Positions 1 to 8,564 of a stretch of 64,000 nucleotides of DNA are shown here, one piece after another. Numbering within the stretch: position 1 is the first letter of the stretch; every line of letters begins with the position of its first letter. Under the pieces are notes generated by a model, which made no database searches, was not told where the DNA came from, and was given only the letters and a program-made list of their open reading frames with translations. The stretch is from Jannaschia seohaensis (GTDB taxonomy: Bacteria > Pseudomonadota > Alphaproteobacteria > Rhodobacterales > Rhodobacteraceae). The stretch is taken from contig NZ_UETC01000003.1 in the NCBI RefSeq assembly GCF_900116765.1, positions 1 through 64,000 on the forward strand, in the 5' to 3' direction. Both the position numbers and the translations under genes were made by a program.

Positions 1-92
1 GCGGACTTCAGGGGAGAACTTGTTCGAGGTCTTGCTCATGATGCTCCATCCTACTCAAGAGTTGGAGCCTCCGGCAAACCCGGGGCGGTTCA
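1..92 (-). mobile_element. IS3-family element, terminal repeat and first codons of orfA
   Basis: Read on the minus strand, bases 92 to about 60 begin TGAACCGCCCCGGGTTT, which looks like the terminal inverted repeat of an IS3-family element. A GGATGGAG ribosome binding site follows, then an ATG at 39-37 that opens MSKTSNKFSPEVR. This is the usual N-terminus of the orfA helix-turn-helix protein of these elements. Only 13 codons lie in the window; the rest runs off the left edge. The element end at base 92 marks the junction with host DNA. Bases 93-244 hold no gene I can support. Confidence 0.75.
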
Positions 93-244
93 GAATGGGC
101 GGTCGGATGACCGTTCGCGCGCAGGAAAGGCCCGACGATGTCTGTGCTGCGCTCAACCTGCTTTCCACCGCTCGAGATGCGCGGGATTCCATGGCGGTAG
201 CATGGCTGTTTGCGAAGGGCGGTGGCCGGAACCGCGAGGCCACT

Positions 245-1438
245 TCAAGCGGCGTCGATGCCAAAGCGGGCTCGCCAGGCCCGGTTCTGGGCGTCAGAGA
301 TGGCTGATAGCTCCCCAAGCGCCACTTCAATGTCAAGCGAAGGTGGAGCGCGCTCCTCGCTCACAGCGCGGATCGCCATCGTGTACCATGCCGTCAAGCC
401 GCCCGGCTTCGTGCTTTGAAATCTGGGGAATTGGGGGCCGGGATCGCCTTGCGCCCATGCCTTTGCGAGGGACGGGTCCAGTACAAGCGCTCGGGCAATC
501 CCAACCGCGTCCACGGCCCCGGTCACGATGGCGGACTCCGCTTCGGCGTGGGTCTTGAACCCACCTGTGGCCATCAGCGGAAGAGTGGTGACACGGCGCA
601 CCCTCTTGGCGAAATCCACGAAGTAGGGGCCTGACGCCACGCGATCCGAGCTGGCAGGCGCGCCTGGAAAATAGGTGCCGCCACTTATGTCGATCAGGTC
701 GAGCCCGCTTCGATCCAGCGCCGCGATCACGCGCAAAGCTTCATGTTCCTCGAAACCGCCCTGCAGACCATCGCTGGAATTTAGCTTCAGTGCCACGACG
801 AAATCCGGTGACACCGCAGAGCGCACTGCGGCCGTCACCTCGATCAAGAGGCGCATACGATTTTCGAGGCTGCCGCCGTAGCGGTCGCCTCTGCGGTTGA
901 AAAGTGGCGAGAGAAACTGACTGAGCAGGAAGCCGTGCGCCGCATGGATCTGCACACCGCCAAAGCCCAATGCCTCGGCGCGCCGTGCAGTGACCGCGAA
1001 TTGGCCGGGCAGTGCGCGGATTTCCTGAGTGGTCAGGGCGCGCGCCTGCAATTCCGGCAGATCGATCGCGCTTGGACCAACCGGTTTTCCGATGTCGCGC
1101 GGGGTGAGCGCGCCGGCATGGCCAAGCTGAACCCAAAGGCTGGCACCGTTCGCGCTGCCGCGTCGCGCAAGGGTTCTGAACGCCGTTTTGTCGGACGCGG
1201 CGTCCAGCACGAGATTGCCGGCCGCTTCCGGAAACCGCGGATCGCCCTGGACCTCGCCGATGATCGACGCCGCGACGCCGCCTTCGGCCCAGCGTTCATA
1301 GAGCCGTGCCTGATCCGGTGTGGGGTTCCCTCGGCCGTCGCCCAGCATGTCGGACATGGCAGACTTCACGATCCTGTTCTTCAGGCGCAGGCCGTTCGGC
1401 AATGTGAGCGGAGCAAACAGATTGGGCAGGGCGGTCAT
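245..1438 (-). CDS. NADH:flavin oxidoreductase / Old Yellow Enzyme family protein
   Basis: 397 residues, the normal length for a single-domain FMN-dependent Old Yellow Enzyme barrel. Visible family marks are the N-terminal NRIVKSAMSD block, QLGHAG near residue 105, the paired histidines of QIHAAHGFLLSQFLSP (H165/H168) that hold the substrate carbonyl, NRRGDRYGGSLENR (about 181-194), and ATGGF near the FMN phosphate site. Such enzymes reduce activated C=C bonds of enones, nitroesters and similar electrophiles with NAD(P)H in the cytoplasm; the substrate here cannot be read. It is transcribed away from the LysR gene at 1547, which is its likely regulator across a 108-base intergenic region. Confidence 0.9.
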   Translation of the reverse strand: MTALPNLFAPLTLPNGLRLKNRIVKSAMSDMLGDGRGNPTPDQARLYERWAEGGVAASIIGEVQGDPRFPEAAGNLVLDAASDKTAFRTLARRGSANGASLWVQLGHAGALTPRDIGKPVGPSAIDLPELQARALTTQEIRALPGQFAVTARRAEALGFGGVQIHAAHGFLLSQFLSPLFNRRGDRYGGSLENRMRLLIEVTAAVRSAVSPDFVVALKLNSSDGLQGGFEEHEALRVIAALDRSGLDLIDISGGTYFPGAPASSDRVASGPYFVDFAKRVRRVTTLPLMATGGFKTHAEAESAIVTGAVDAVGIARALVLDPSLAKAWAQGDPGPQFPRFQSTKPGGLTAWYTMAIRAVSEERAPPSLDIEVALGELSAISDAQNRAWRARFGIDAA

Positions 1439-1546
1439 GGCAAGTCAGACCTTCTCTTAACGTTTTCGGGTCACTGTGTCATAAATGGGAGTAGATAGGT
1501 CGATAAAGTCACCTATTGGACCATCACTTAATCCTAAAAGGATCAA

Positions 1547-2443
1547 ATGGATCGACTGAATGAGACCGCCCTTTTTCTGGCGGTGGTGGATCACGGTAGC
1601 TTCTCGGCAGCGGCGCGCGCGATCGGGCAGACCCCGTCGGCCGTCGGAAAGCGGATCCGGCTGTTGGAAGAACGGCTGGGCGTGGACCTCTTGACCAGAT
1701 CGACCCGGCGCATGGCGCTCACGGATGCGGGCCGACGCTATGCGGAAGACGCGCGCGAGATCCTGTCGCGGCTCGAGGCGTTGGAAGAGGACATCACCGC
1801 GGGCACCGGCCAATTGCGGGGCACGGTGCGCCTGACCTCACCCATCGCCTACGGTCAGCGATTTGTTGTCCCGGCGGTGACCGAGTTCATGCACAGGCAC
1901 CCGCAGGTCGAGATCGAGCTGTCGCTGACCGACAGGAAAATCGACCTTGTCGCCGAAGGCGTCGATCTCGCAGTAAGGACCGGGATTGTCGCGGATTCCG
2001 GGTTGATCGGACGACGGCTCGGCCCTTACCGGCGCAGTATTTGTGCCGCTCCGGACTATATCGCCGCGCATGGCACACCCCGGACGCCAGGCGATCTCGG
2101 GTCACACCGTTGTTTGCGGCTGCCGACCGAAAAGATGCCGATCGCGTGGGGGCTTGAGGTCAGCGCGCATAAGGGCCTCCGACTGGGGCCGGGCCTTGTC
2201 TGCAACTCGCTCGATGCGCTTCACGATGCGTGCTGCGCGGGGCTGGGCCTGGCCTGTCTGCCCGAATTCATGGCTGGTAAAAGCATCGCCGCCGGACATC
2301 TGGTGCCGCTTCTACAGGCTCATCACGATCCCGCAGCCGACGGAGCTATCCTGATCCTGCGGCCGGAAACGTCGGTTGTCACGCGTCGCCTGCGCGCGCT
2401 CGTCGATCATCTTGTCGCGCATTTGCGCCCTGCGCCTGGCTGA
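1547..2443 (+). CDS. LysR-family transcriptional regulator
   Basis: 298 residues with the standard LysR layout: an N-terminal winged helix-turn-helix (about residues 1-60, FSAAARAIGQTPSAVGKRI recognition region), a linker helix, and a periplasmic-binding-protein-like effector domain. The sequence resembles the subgroup annotated as CrgA/DmlR-like. It is divergent from the Old Yellow Enzyme gene at 245-1438, the classic arrangement for a LysR protein controlling its neighbour in response to a substrate of that enzyme. The regulatory link is inferred from position only. Confidence 0.9.
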   Translation: MDRLNETALFLAVVDHGSFSAAARAIGQTPSAVGKRIRLLEERLGVDLLTRSTRRMALTDAGRRYAEDAREILSRLEALEEDITAGTGQLRGTVRLTSPIAYGQRFVVPAVTEFMHRHPQVEIELSLTDRKIDLVAEGVDLAVRTGIVADSGLIGRRLGPYRRSICAAPDYIAAHGTPRTPGDLGSHRCLRLPTEKMPIAWGLEVSAHKGLRLGPGLVCNSLDALHDACCAGLGLACLPEFMAGKSIAAGHLVPLLQAHHDPAADGAILILRPETSVVTRRLRALVDHLVAHLRPAPG

Positions 2444-2460
2444 GGACGCACGCCCTCAGC
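2439..2460. terminator. Bidirectional hairpin between two convergent LysR genes
   Basis: GCTGAGG (2439-2445) pairs perfectly with CCTCAGC (2454-2460) around an 8-base loop. The hairpin spans the stop codon of the upstream plus-strand LysR gene and the stop codon of the convergent minus-strand LysR gene. It lacks a clear U-tract, so it may act as a compact shared barrier or mRNA 3' stabiliser rather than a strong intrinsic terminator. Confidence 0.45.
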
Positions 2461-3391
2461 GTCGACCGGCAACGGCTTTCATAAGGTCCTGACTGCGCCT
2501 GGCCTCTGAGATCAGCCAGTCGGCGACACGCTTGAAAGCCTTCGTTTGTGCGTAATCCGGCCTTGCGACGATCCAGTAGCGGGATTTCAACGGAATTTCG
2601 GGGCCACGCAACGCAAGGAGACCGTCAGCAATATCCTGTTCGACCAGCAAGCTGCGTCCGAGCGCATGGCCTGCCGCACCGATTGCAGCCTGCAGGACGA
2701 CATCGGTTCGGCGAAAGGTCGCGCCGGTCTCTGTCGCTATGTCTCCCATTCCGGTTTGGTCAAGATAGTCTTCCCAGGACAGGCTGGTCCCGTCCTGCTC
2801 GGCCCGCGCGTCGCGCAAAAGGATCGCAGGCCTGCCGCGTCGCGCGTGCTCTAGCGACGGAACGGCAGGCCCTGATACCGGCATCACGGCGCATTTCGAC
2901 AGGAGTTGCGCGTGCAGGCCAGGATAGGGGCCGGGGCCAAAGCGGATCGCCATGCGTGCGCTGCCCTCGGCTTGCAGCTGCGTGAGCTCGTCCTCGATCT
3001 CCAGCGAGATGCGCAGCCCTCTTTCAAAGGCTCGGGACATGGCTGGCACAAGCCATTTCAACGCGAGCGAGGACGGCAGGCTGAGCACCGTGTCGCTCGT
3101 GCTGTCGAGCTGAGCAATCCGTTCCAGCGCCGCTGTAAGCGTTTCGACAGAGGCCTGTGCGGCCTGACAGAGCAGGCGGCCCTGGCCCGTCGGCTCGACC
3201 TGTCGGGTCGTCCGGGAAAAAAGCGCATAGCCCAGATCCGCCTCGAGTGCCCGGATCTTGTGGCTGACAGCGGATTGCTTCAGCCCAAGCTCCATGCCGG
3301 CCGCGGTAAAGCTGCCGGTCCTGCTGATCGCGGCGAGCAGCGGCGCAGCGCTGGCGAGTTTGCGCAGGATATCCGGCGCAGCGTCATTCAT
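2456..3391 (-). CDS. LysR-family transcriptional regulator (GcvA-like)
   Basis: 311 residues. The N-terminal helix-turn-helix (residues about 17-75, TGSFTAAGMELGLKQSAVSH then KIRALEADLGYALF) and the effector domain carrying LSLPSSLALKWLVPAM are typical of the GcvA-like branch of LysR regulators. The gene lies divergent to the PhzF-family gene at 3475 with 83 bases between the two starts, so it probably binds that intergenic region and controls both. Its stop region overlaps the convergent hairpin with the preceding LysR gene. Confidence 0.9.
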   Translation of the reverse strand: MNDAAPDILRKLASAAPLLAAISRTGSFTAAGMELGLKQSAVSHKIRALEADLGYALFSRTTRQVEPTGQGRLLCQAAQASVETLTAALERIAQLDSTSDTVLSLPSSLALKWLVPAMSRAFERGLRISLEIEDELTQLQAEGSARMAIRFGPGPYPGLHAQLLSKCAVMPVSGPAVPSLEHARRGRPAILLRDARAEQDGTSLSWEDYLDQTGMGDIATETGATFRRTDVVLQAAIGAAGHALGRSLLVEQDIADGLLALRGPEIPLKSRYWIVARPDYAQTKAFKRVADWLISEARRSQDLMKAVAGRR

Positions 3392-3474
3392 GAATTTTGG
3401 TCATGAGCATATGAGTCAATACTCCGCAATTTCAGAGTAGTTCAACATCCGATCCACTCAAAAGGAGCATCAGG

Positions 3475-4389
3475 ATGGACATGACAAGAAAGATCGGAAC
3501 CATCACCGCGCAGATCGTCAACGGGTTCGTCAACGATGGTATGGGCGGAAACCCGGCAGGCGTCGTCCTCGACGCGGATGGCCTCGACGAGGCACAGATG
3601 CTGCAGATCGCGCGTAAGGTCGGTGTTTCGGAAACCGCCTTCGTATCGGCATCCGACGAGGCAGGGTTTCGCCTCGATTTCTTCACGCCGAACCGCCGGA
3701 TCGCCCATTGCGGCCACGCGACAATCGCAGCCTTTTCCTATCTGGCCCAGCTGGGACGTGTCTCCGAGGGGGAGACATCGAAAATGACGGTCGATGGCCC
3801 GCGCAAGATCATCATTCGCGACAACCAGTCATTCATGGAGCAACTCTCTCCCAGTTATGCCTCACCTGGGGACTGGAACGACGCGGGGGTCGGGCGCGCA
3901 GACGTCCTGGCGTCGCTGGGCCTGACCGACGACGACCTGATCCATGGCGCGGACATGCAGTTGGTGAACACCGGCAACAGCTTCATCGTGGTTCCCGTGC
4001 GGGATGCCGCCACGCTCGCGGCCATCGTCCCCGATCAGTCCGCGATCGAGGAGATCAGCGAAAAGCTGGACCTGATCGGCTATTACGTCTTTGCGCTGGA
4101 AGGCGAGGACGCGGATTTTGACGCCACGACCCGCATGTTCGCGCCCCGCTATGCCATCCCTGAAGAGGCGGCCACCGGCATGGCTGCGGGTCCGCTCGCT
4201 TGCTACCTGCATGATGTCCTCGGCTCTAAGGCATCGCATTTCGAGATTGCGCAGGGGTATTTCATGACCCCGCCCTCGCCAAGCCGGATCAAGGTGGATC
4301 TCGACCTCGATGCAGACGGCAAGATCAAGGGCCTAATCGCCGGCGGATATGGCAGGTCCATGCACGAAATGATGATAGAACTCGACTAG
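3475..4389 (+). CDS. PhzF family epimerase/isomerase-like protein
   Basis: 304 residues with the two-lobed PhzF/diaminopimelate-epimerase-like fold pattern. Seen directly: NGFVNDGMGGNPAGVVL at the N-terminus, the catalytic glutamate in VSETAFV (E53), FFTPNRRIAHCGHATIAAF, and the second-lobe block ATGMAAGPLACYL (the commoner form is ATGSAAG). PhzF itself isomerises trans-2,3-dihydro-3-hydroxyanthranilate in phenazine synthesis, but most relatives are orphan isomerases and no phenazine genes lie nearby, so phenazine production is not implied. The start at 3475 fits the AAAGGAG upstream. Probable control by the divergent LysR gene at 2456-3391. Confidence 0.88.
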   Translation: MDMTRKIGTITAQIVNGFVNDGMGGNPAGVVLDADGLDEAQMLQIARKVGVSETAFVSASDEAGFRLDFFTPNRRIAHCGHATIAAFSYLAQLGRVSEGETSKMTVDGPRKIIIRDNQSFMEQLSPSYASPGDWNDAGVGRADVLASLGLTDDDLIHGADMQLVNTGNSFIVVPVRDAATLAAIVPDQSAIEEISEKLDLIGYYVFALEGEDADFDATTRMFAPRYAIPEEAATGMAAGPLACYLHDVLGSKASHFEIAQGYFMTPPSPSRIKVDLDLDADGKIKGLIAGGYGRSMHEMMIELD

Positions 4390-4398
4390 GACCGGTCA

Positions 4399-4439
4399 GC
4401 CGAATGCCGGGCGCATATTCAGCACGCGCGGCATTCGGC
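4399..4439. terminator. Strong hairpin after the PhzF-family gene
   Basis: GCCGAATGCCG (4399-4409) and CGGCATTCGGC (4429-4439) form 11 perfect pairs, extended inward by more G-C pairs after one mismatch. It sits ten bases after the PhzF-family stop and lies between that gene and the convergent LysE gene. No T-run follows, so the function as a terminator is inferred from placement. The remaining bases up to 4606 show nothing else. Confidence 0.5.
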
Positions 4440-4606
4440 CTTGCGGTTCAGACTTCCGGTTGTCCAGGACCGATGCCCGGAACGTCAGCGGCTTCGCGCG
4501 GGCGAGAGGCGGATTGCGGGCGTCCAATCCGGGCGGCCTCGGGATTTGATCTTCGATCAACGCACGGGAAGGATGCCGGTGTTCGACGTCCGTGTATGCG
4601 GCGCTG

Positions 4607-5239
4607 TCAGGGTCCGATCAGGACAGAGGCCGCGCTGAATGCCACAAGCGCGGCCATGAGCAACGACATCCAGCGCGCCGACGCGCCCTGCGTGATCAAT
4701 GCGCTCAACCCGCGCCCGGCCAGAGCCCAGAGGCTCAGGCAAAACGGGGCGACCACGAGGAAGGTCATCGCCATCACCGCGGCGCGCATCACTGGCTCGG
4801 AAGCGACGCCGGAATAGGCCGCACTCGCCCCTAGCGCCATCGTCCAAGCCTTGGGATTGACCCATTGGAACAGTGCAGCCTCGAATATGTTCAGTGGCCT
4901 CGATGCTTTCTGGTCCCTTGGGTCGGCTTCGGCGTCCGCAGTGGGGCCAAAGGCAGAGCGGCCCATTTGCCAGGCCAGCCAGAAGAGCCATCCGGCACCT
5001 GCGATCCGCACGGCGGTCACAACGTGCGGATAGGCGTCGAGCACGGCGCCAAGGCCAAGCACGACGGAACCGATCATGATGGCAAAACCTCCGGCAATCC
5101 CGGCCACATGCGGAACGGTCCGGCGCCAGCCGAACGCGGCGCTGGAGGCCATGACCATGAAATTGTTTGGCCCCGGGGTGACCGAGGCGATCACAGCGAA
5201 GGTTACAAGTGCGGCGAACAAGTTGGGATTCTCGACCAT
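4607..5239 (-). CDS. LysE/RhtB family amino-acid exporter
   Basis: 210 residues from the ATG at 5239, which has GGGAGAG a few bases upstream; this start gives the normal family length, whereas a longer frame back to 5503 adds a non-hydrophobic extension. Motifs: SVTPGPNNFMVMASSAAFGW near the N-terminus (the family signature) and FQWVNPKAWTMALGA in the middle, with about six hydrophobic segments. Members export amino acids or related small metabolites across the inner membrane. A LysR gene is divergently placed at 5398, resembling the lysE/argP arrangement, so induction by the exported compound is likely. Confidence 0.9.
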   Translation of the reverse strand: MVENPNLFAALVTFAVIASVTPGPNNFMVMASSAAFGWRRTVPHVAGIAGGFAIMIGSVVLGLGAVLDAYPHVVTAVRIAGAGWLFWLAWQMGRSAFGPTADAEADPRDQKASRPLNIFEAALFQWVNPKAWTMALGASAAYSGVASEPVMRAAVMAMTFLVVAPFCLSLWALAGRGLSALITQGASARWMSLLMAALVAFSAASVLIGP

Positions 5240-5397
5240 TTGTACTCTCCCGCCGTTTCGAGTCCTGGGTTTGCAGCCGCGGAACAACCGTCTTCGCAGC
5301 TCACAGGTCCCGGCGATTGGCTTGGGAACACTGATACGAATGCAGTTGAGCTGCGAAAATGCTGTAATTCTCAGAGAATATCTGGATTTATGCAGGA

Positions 5398-6318
5398 ATG
5401 ACTTTGGAACGACTTTCCTGGGATGACATCCGGCTTCTTCTGGCTGCGAGCCGGGCGGGCTCGCTGACCGCGTTGGCAAGGGAACTCGCCGTAGACCCGA
5501 CAACGGTCAGTCGCCGCACCAAGGCACTTGAGCAGGCGGTCCGCCTGTCGCTGTTCCAGAGAGGGCACGGTGCATTGGGGCTTACCGAAGAAGGGCAACG
5601 CCTGCTGAGCCACGCGCAGGAGATGGAAGACGCGGAGCGCGCATTCAGGATGTCTGCGCGGAAACTCCGCGACGCACCGGACGGGCTCGTCCGGATCAGT
5701 GCGCCCCCAACCCTTGCGCGCTTTGTTCTCGCACCGGGAGTGGCTGCACTTCATCGGCAGGCGCCCGGGATCTCGGTCGAAATCGAAACCGAGCCCGCCA
5801 ATGTGCGCCTCGACAAGTGGGAGGCCGACATTGCCGTTCGCCTTGGCCCACCGAGAGATGTGCCAGACACACTTCTGGTCCGCAGAGTGGGGACAGCGGA
5901 CTATGCCGTGTTCGAACCGGCCGACGCGCCTCCGCCTTCGGGCTGGGCCGCCTATCCGAAGCGTTTTTCCCACGTGCCGGAAGCGGACTTCGTCGAAAAC
6001 GCACTGGCTGGTGCAGAACCGGTGATGCGGTCCAACGATCCGATGTCGATGGCTCTGGCCGTGGCGGCGGGCGCGGCGCGTGCGGTTCTTCCGGTTCTTC
6101 TTGGCGAAATTGTCCCGGGACTCAGGCAAGCTGGTGGTTCGGTCCTGGAACGGGAGATCTGGGTTTTGCGAAACGCCGAGACCGGCGAGACGTCTGCCGT
6201 CAGAACGGCGCATGACTGGCTCGTCGGGCTCTTCAACGAGCACCGGAATGGACGTCTCCGGCCAACTCACGGCTACGCAATTCCGAGGACCTCCCGCGCG
6301 AAAAGCAGCTTTGCATGA
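5398..6318 (+). CDS. LysR-family transcriptional regulator divergent from the LysE exporter
   Basis: 306 residues. N-terminal helix-turn-helix (LAASRAGSLTALARELAVDP then TTVSRRTKALE), followed by an effector-binding domain. The start is ATG at 5398 and lies 158 bases from the start of the LysE gene on the other strand. Unlike many LysR proteins it has a long basic C-terminal tail after about residue 280. Position suggests it senses an amino acid or toxic metabolite and activates its export. Confidence 0.9.
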   Translation: MTLERLSWDDIRLLLAASRAGSLTALARELAVDPTTVSRRTKALEQAVRLSLFQRGHGALGLTEEGQRLLSHAQEMEDAERAFRMSARKLRDAPDGLVRISAPPTLARFVLAPGVAALHRQAPGISVEIETEPANVRLDKWEADIAVRLGPPRDVPDTLLVRRVGTADYAVFEPADAPPPSGWAAYPKRFSHVPEADFVENALAGAEPVMRSNDPMSMALAVAAGAARAVLPVLLGEIVPGLRQAGGSVLEREIWVLRNAETGETSAVRTAHDWLVGLFNEHRNGRLRPTHGYAIPRTSRAKSSFA

Positions 6319-6371
6319 CGACCGGCACCCAGGGCCGTACCCTCGGTCTGCCGGCATAGGAGATGACCTGA

Positions 6372-6396
6372 GCGCCGGACGCAAGGCGCCCGGCGC
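6372..6396. terminator. GC-rich hairpin between convergent genes
   Basis: GCGCCGG (6372-6378) pairs with CCGGCGC (6390-6396) across an 11-base loop, midway between the stop of the LysR gene at 6318 and the stop of the GFA-family gene at 6408. No U-tract on either strand, so a shared termination or insulation role is inferred from position. Confidence 0.4.
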
Positions 6397-6407
6397 ACGC
6401 AGATTCC

Positions 6408-6788
6408 CTATCGGCTGTTTTGCGGGAGGCCATCGGCAATTTCGTAGTAGTCGCCCTTTTCCGAAACGAAGATGTGCATCGAGAGGGACGTGCCCGTGGA
6501 CCCATCGAATGCACCCATGGCGATAGCCGTCCAATCATGGTGCACCGGATCCCAGAACAGGGTCGACCCGCAGGCACAGCAGAAGCCACGTCGCACTTTG
6601 TCTGAGGATTGATACCAACGCACCATGTCCTCGTTTTCTACGCTGAGGGATGACCTCGGAACATCCACAGATGCGCCGTAGTGTCCGGTTTGCTTGCGGC
6701 AGGCCCTGCAATGACACGCGTTGGGCTTTGGCAAGTTTCCGGATACCGTGATCCGGACGGCGCCACATAGACAAGAGCCTTTATGCAT
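6408..6788 (-). CDS. GFA-family (CENP-V/GFA domain) zinc-binding protein
   Basis: 126 residues from ATG 6788; a longer frame to 6827 lacks family sequence at its N-terminus. The cysteine pattern of the glutathione-dependent formaldehyde-activating (GFA) fold is complete: GSCLCGAV, CHCRACRKQTG and FCCACGSTLFW supply the zinc ligands. Most small single-domain members have no proven substrate, so formaldehyde-glutathione activity should not be assumed. Its start lies inside the end of the upstream DUF2087 gene (8-base overlap), which suggests translational coupling. Confidence 0.85.
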   Translation of the reverse strand: MHKGSCLCGAVRITVSGNLPKPNACHCRACRKQTGHYGASVDVPRSSLSVENEDMVRWYQSSDKVRRGFCCACGSTLFWDPVHHDWTAIAMGAFDGSTGTSLSMHIFVSEKGDYYEIADGLPQNSR

Positions 6789-7350
6789 GGGACGTTTCCC
6801 TCGCGCGAGAGAGGCGTGCGCGCACACGGTGCGTAAGCGCCCGGATCAGCACCTTCGCCTCTGCGGGCGGCTCCTTTTCGATGCGTCGATAGTCGGTGCC
6901 ATCCGGGCGGCGCGTCAGAAGCCCGCAGGAGATCATCGTCCGCCGCAATGTTGCAGGATCGCCGAACAGGTGTTCAGCGCACAGCCGGTCGCTGATCTCG
7001 CGTTCTGTCATGTTTCGCCCGGCTGGGAGTCTGGCCCAGAGGCTCCAGAGCGCAAGCGTCTGCACCGAGCGTTTCGACGGCCATCGGCGGAGGCGGCCAA
7101 CGGCGTCGAACTGATGTAGGCAGCGCTCGACTGCACGGGCATCAACGGCATGCTCTGTCTTACCGCGCTCCAACCGTCGGGTTGCAGCATGAGCCGATCG
7201 CATGTGTTGGAGGTTTTGAAAGCCGGCAGCGCGAGCCAGCATATTCATCAACTTCAGGTGCGATGGGCTTGTATCGCCAAGTTGTCGCGACAAGGAGCGG
7301 GAAAATACGGTAAGGTCGTCCGCTGACAGCGGTATTGGGGGTTTGGCCAT
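6781..7350 (-). CDS. DUF2087 domain-containing protein
   Basis: 189 residues. The C-terminal half (about 100-165) has the DUF2087 pattern: LALWSLWARLPAGRNMTERE, then LFGDPATLRRTMISCGLL and TDYRRIE, which resembles a small winged-helix regulatory domain. The N-terminal half, rich in helices, is less characteristic. Function is unknown; DUF2087 proteins are often treated as putative DNA-binding or ArsR-associated regulators. It is the first gene of a two-gene unit with the GFA-family gene, overlapping it by 8 bases. Confidence 0.75.
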   Translation of the reverse strand: MAKPPIPLSADDLTVFSRSLSRQLGDTSPSHLKLMNMLARAAGFQNLQHMRSAHAATRRLERGKTEHAVDARAVERCLHQFDAVGRLRRWPSKRSVQTLALWSLWARLPAGRNMTEREISDRLCAEHLFGDPATLRRTMISCGLLTRRPDGTDYRRIEKEPPAEAKVLIRALTHRVRARLSRARETSHA

Positions 7351-7659
7351 GATGCACCCACTGTGTGCGCCTTACTTGGTCGTCGGCCGCTGGCTTAACG
7401 ACACGGCGCATCGGTGGTTGCGGTGTCTTTGAAGAGTCATGGCAGATTTAGCTCTCCCGAAAGAGCAGCGACGCCTGGGTGTCTGCCAACCCGAGCGAAC
7501 CGTAGCGAGTCCGTTCGTATCTTCCAAGTCTCAAAATTCATGCATCCTGGCCACTCGAGGTAGAGATGGGGCGGATGCCGCTCTCCCCTGATGGCATGGC
7601 AACGTGCCAAGCTTCCGGTATCAAAGCACAATCTGTGGGACAGGGCATGAGCGGGGGAG
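7351..7659. other. Intergenic stretch without a supported gene
   Basis: Upstream region of the DUF2087 gene running into the IS110 remnant. I see no convincing reading frame, RNA gene or repeat. It is slightly less GC-rich than its surroundings, which fits degraded mobile DNA. Confidence 0.4.
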
Positions 7660-7790
7660 GTCACCATCATCGACGTCAATCTCGCACAGAACCTATTCCA
7701 GGTGCATGGCGCTGCAGCGGACGGCTCCGCGCTGTTTCGGAAGTGGTTGCTGCAGGCGAAGTTAATCCCTGTTTCGTTGATAGTCGCGAC
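7660..7790 (+). pseudogene. IS110-family transposase, N-terminal fragment
   Basis: Bases 7660-7790 translate as VTIIDVNLAQNLFQVHGAA then ADGSALFRKWLL, matching the N-terminal RuvC-like start of IS110-family transposases (usual form VxxIGVDLAKxxFQVHG). The catalytic aspartate region is altered (DVN for GVD and LAQ for LAK) and the frame loses similarity after about 7790. There is no intact transposase on either side, so this is an inactive stump. Confidence 0.65.
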
Positions 7791-8033
7791 TGAACCGAAT
7801 GGACGCTCACACCCTCGAACCTGCGAAATAAAACAATGACGTAGGTGCGAGAGAACGTTCGATCCCAGTCGCGTTCCCTCCGCCATTTTACCTCAGAACG
7901 GTGCTATCCGCGGTCGCGCTCGATGGCGCTTTTCCTTTGAAAATAGGGCGCTGGGCCTGCTTGTCCTTGCGGATGAGTTTTCTTCGATTGCCTTCGATCA
8001 TGCCTCTTGCGTGGTATGAAACGAGGTATACTG

Positions 8034-8564
8034 ATGGCGCACATCTCTGGGAAGCTGACGAAGGCGCTGGTGCGTTCGCTCGGGCCGGGGCGGCATTCCG
8101 ACGGGAACGGGCTGTATCTTGTGGTCGATCCGTCCGGGGCGCGGCGCTGGGTCGTGCGGGCGACGATCAAGGGACAGAAGAACCGCGCGGGCAAGCCGCT
8201 CAGGACCGATTTCGGGCTCGGCGGCGCGGATCTGGTGATGATCAACGAGGCACGGGCGCGCGCGCTTGAGTATCGGCGGCTTGCGCGATCCGGGCTGCAT
8301 CCGAAGCATCACGGCGCAAAGGACATCCCAAGCTTCGAGGAGATCGCCAGGCAGGTGTATGTCGAGCGCCTTCCGACCTGGAAGAACCCCAAGCATGGAC
8401 AACAATGGATCAACACGCTGGCCGAGTATGCCTTTCCGAAAATCGGGCGGTTGCCCGTCGACGCCATCGGTCAACCGGAGGTTCTAGCTGTCCTTTCGCC
8501 GATCTAGACCGACAAGACCGAGACAGCGCGGCGTGTGGCACAAAGGATCGGCACCGTGCTCGAT
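8034..8564 (+). pseudogene. Tyrosine-recombinase integrase, N-terminal part with a nonsense codon
   Basis: From ATG 8034 (GAGG just upstream) the frame reads like the N-terminal arm and core-binding domains of P4-type phage/island integrases: KLTKALVRSLGPGRHSDGNG, LYLVVDPSGARRWVVRA, then PSFEEIARQVYVERLPTWKN. A TAG at 8505-8507 interrupts it, but the same frame continues in family-like sequence (TDKTETARRVAQRIGTVLD) to about 8564, where TGG (Trp) would be expected at the stop. Similarity then ends. The catalytic domain with the R-H-R-Y residues is missing, so the protein cannot recombine. Confidence 0.8.

Noticed and set aside
3475-4389. Phenazine biosynthesis locus
   Set aside because: Only a PhzF-family protein is present; no phzA/B/C/D/E/G genes are nearby, and the family is mostly of unknown function.
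5371-6534. Minus-strand 387-codon frame opposite the LysR gene at 5398
   Set aside because: Arg/Cys/His-rich antisense reading; the plus strand has an intact LysR protein.
7855-7890. A complete tRNA gene near the integrase
   Set aside because: Only a 3'-end-like string is present; the T-stem does not pair and no anticodon arm precedes it.
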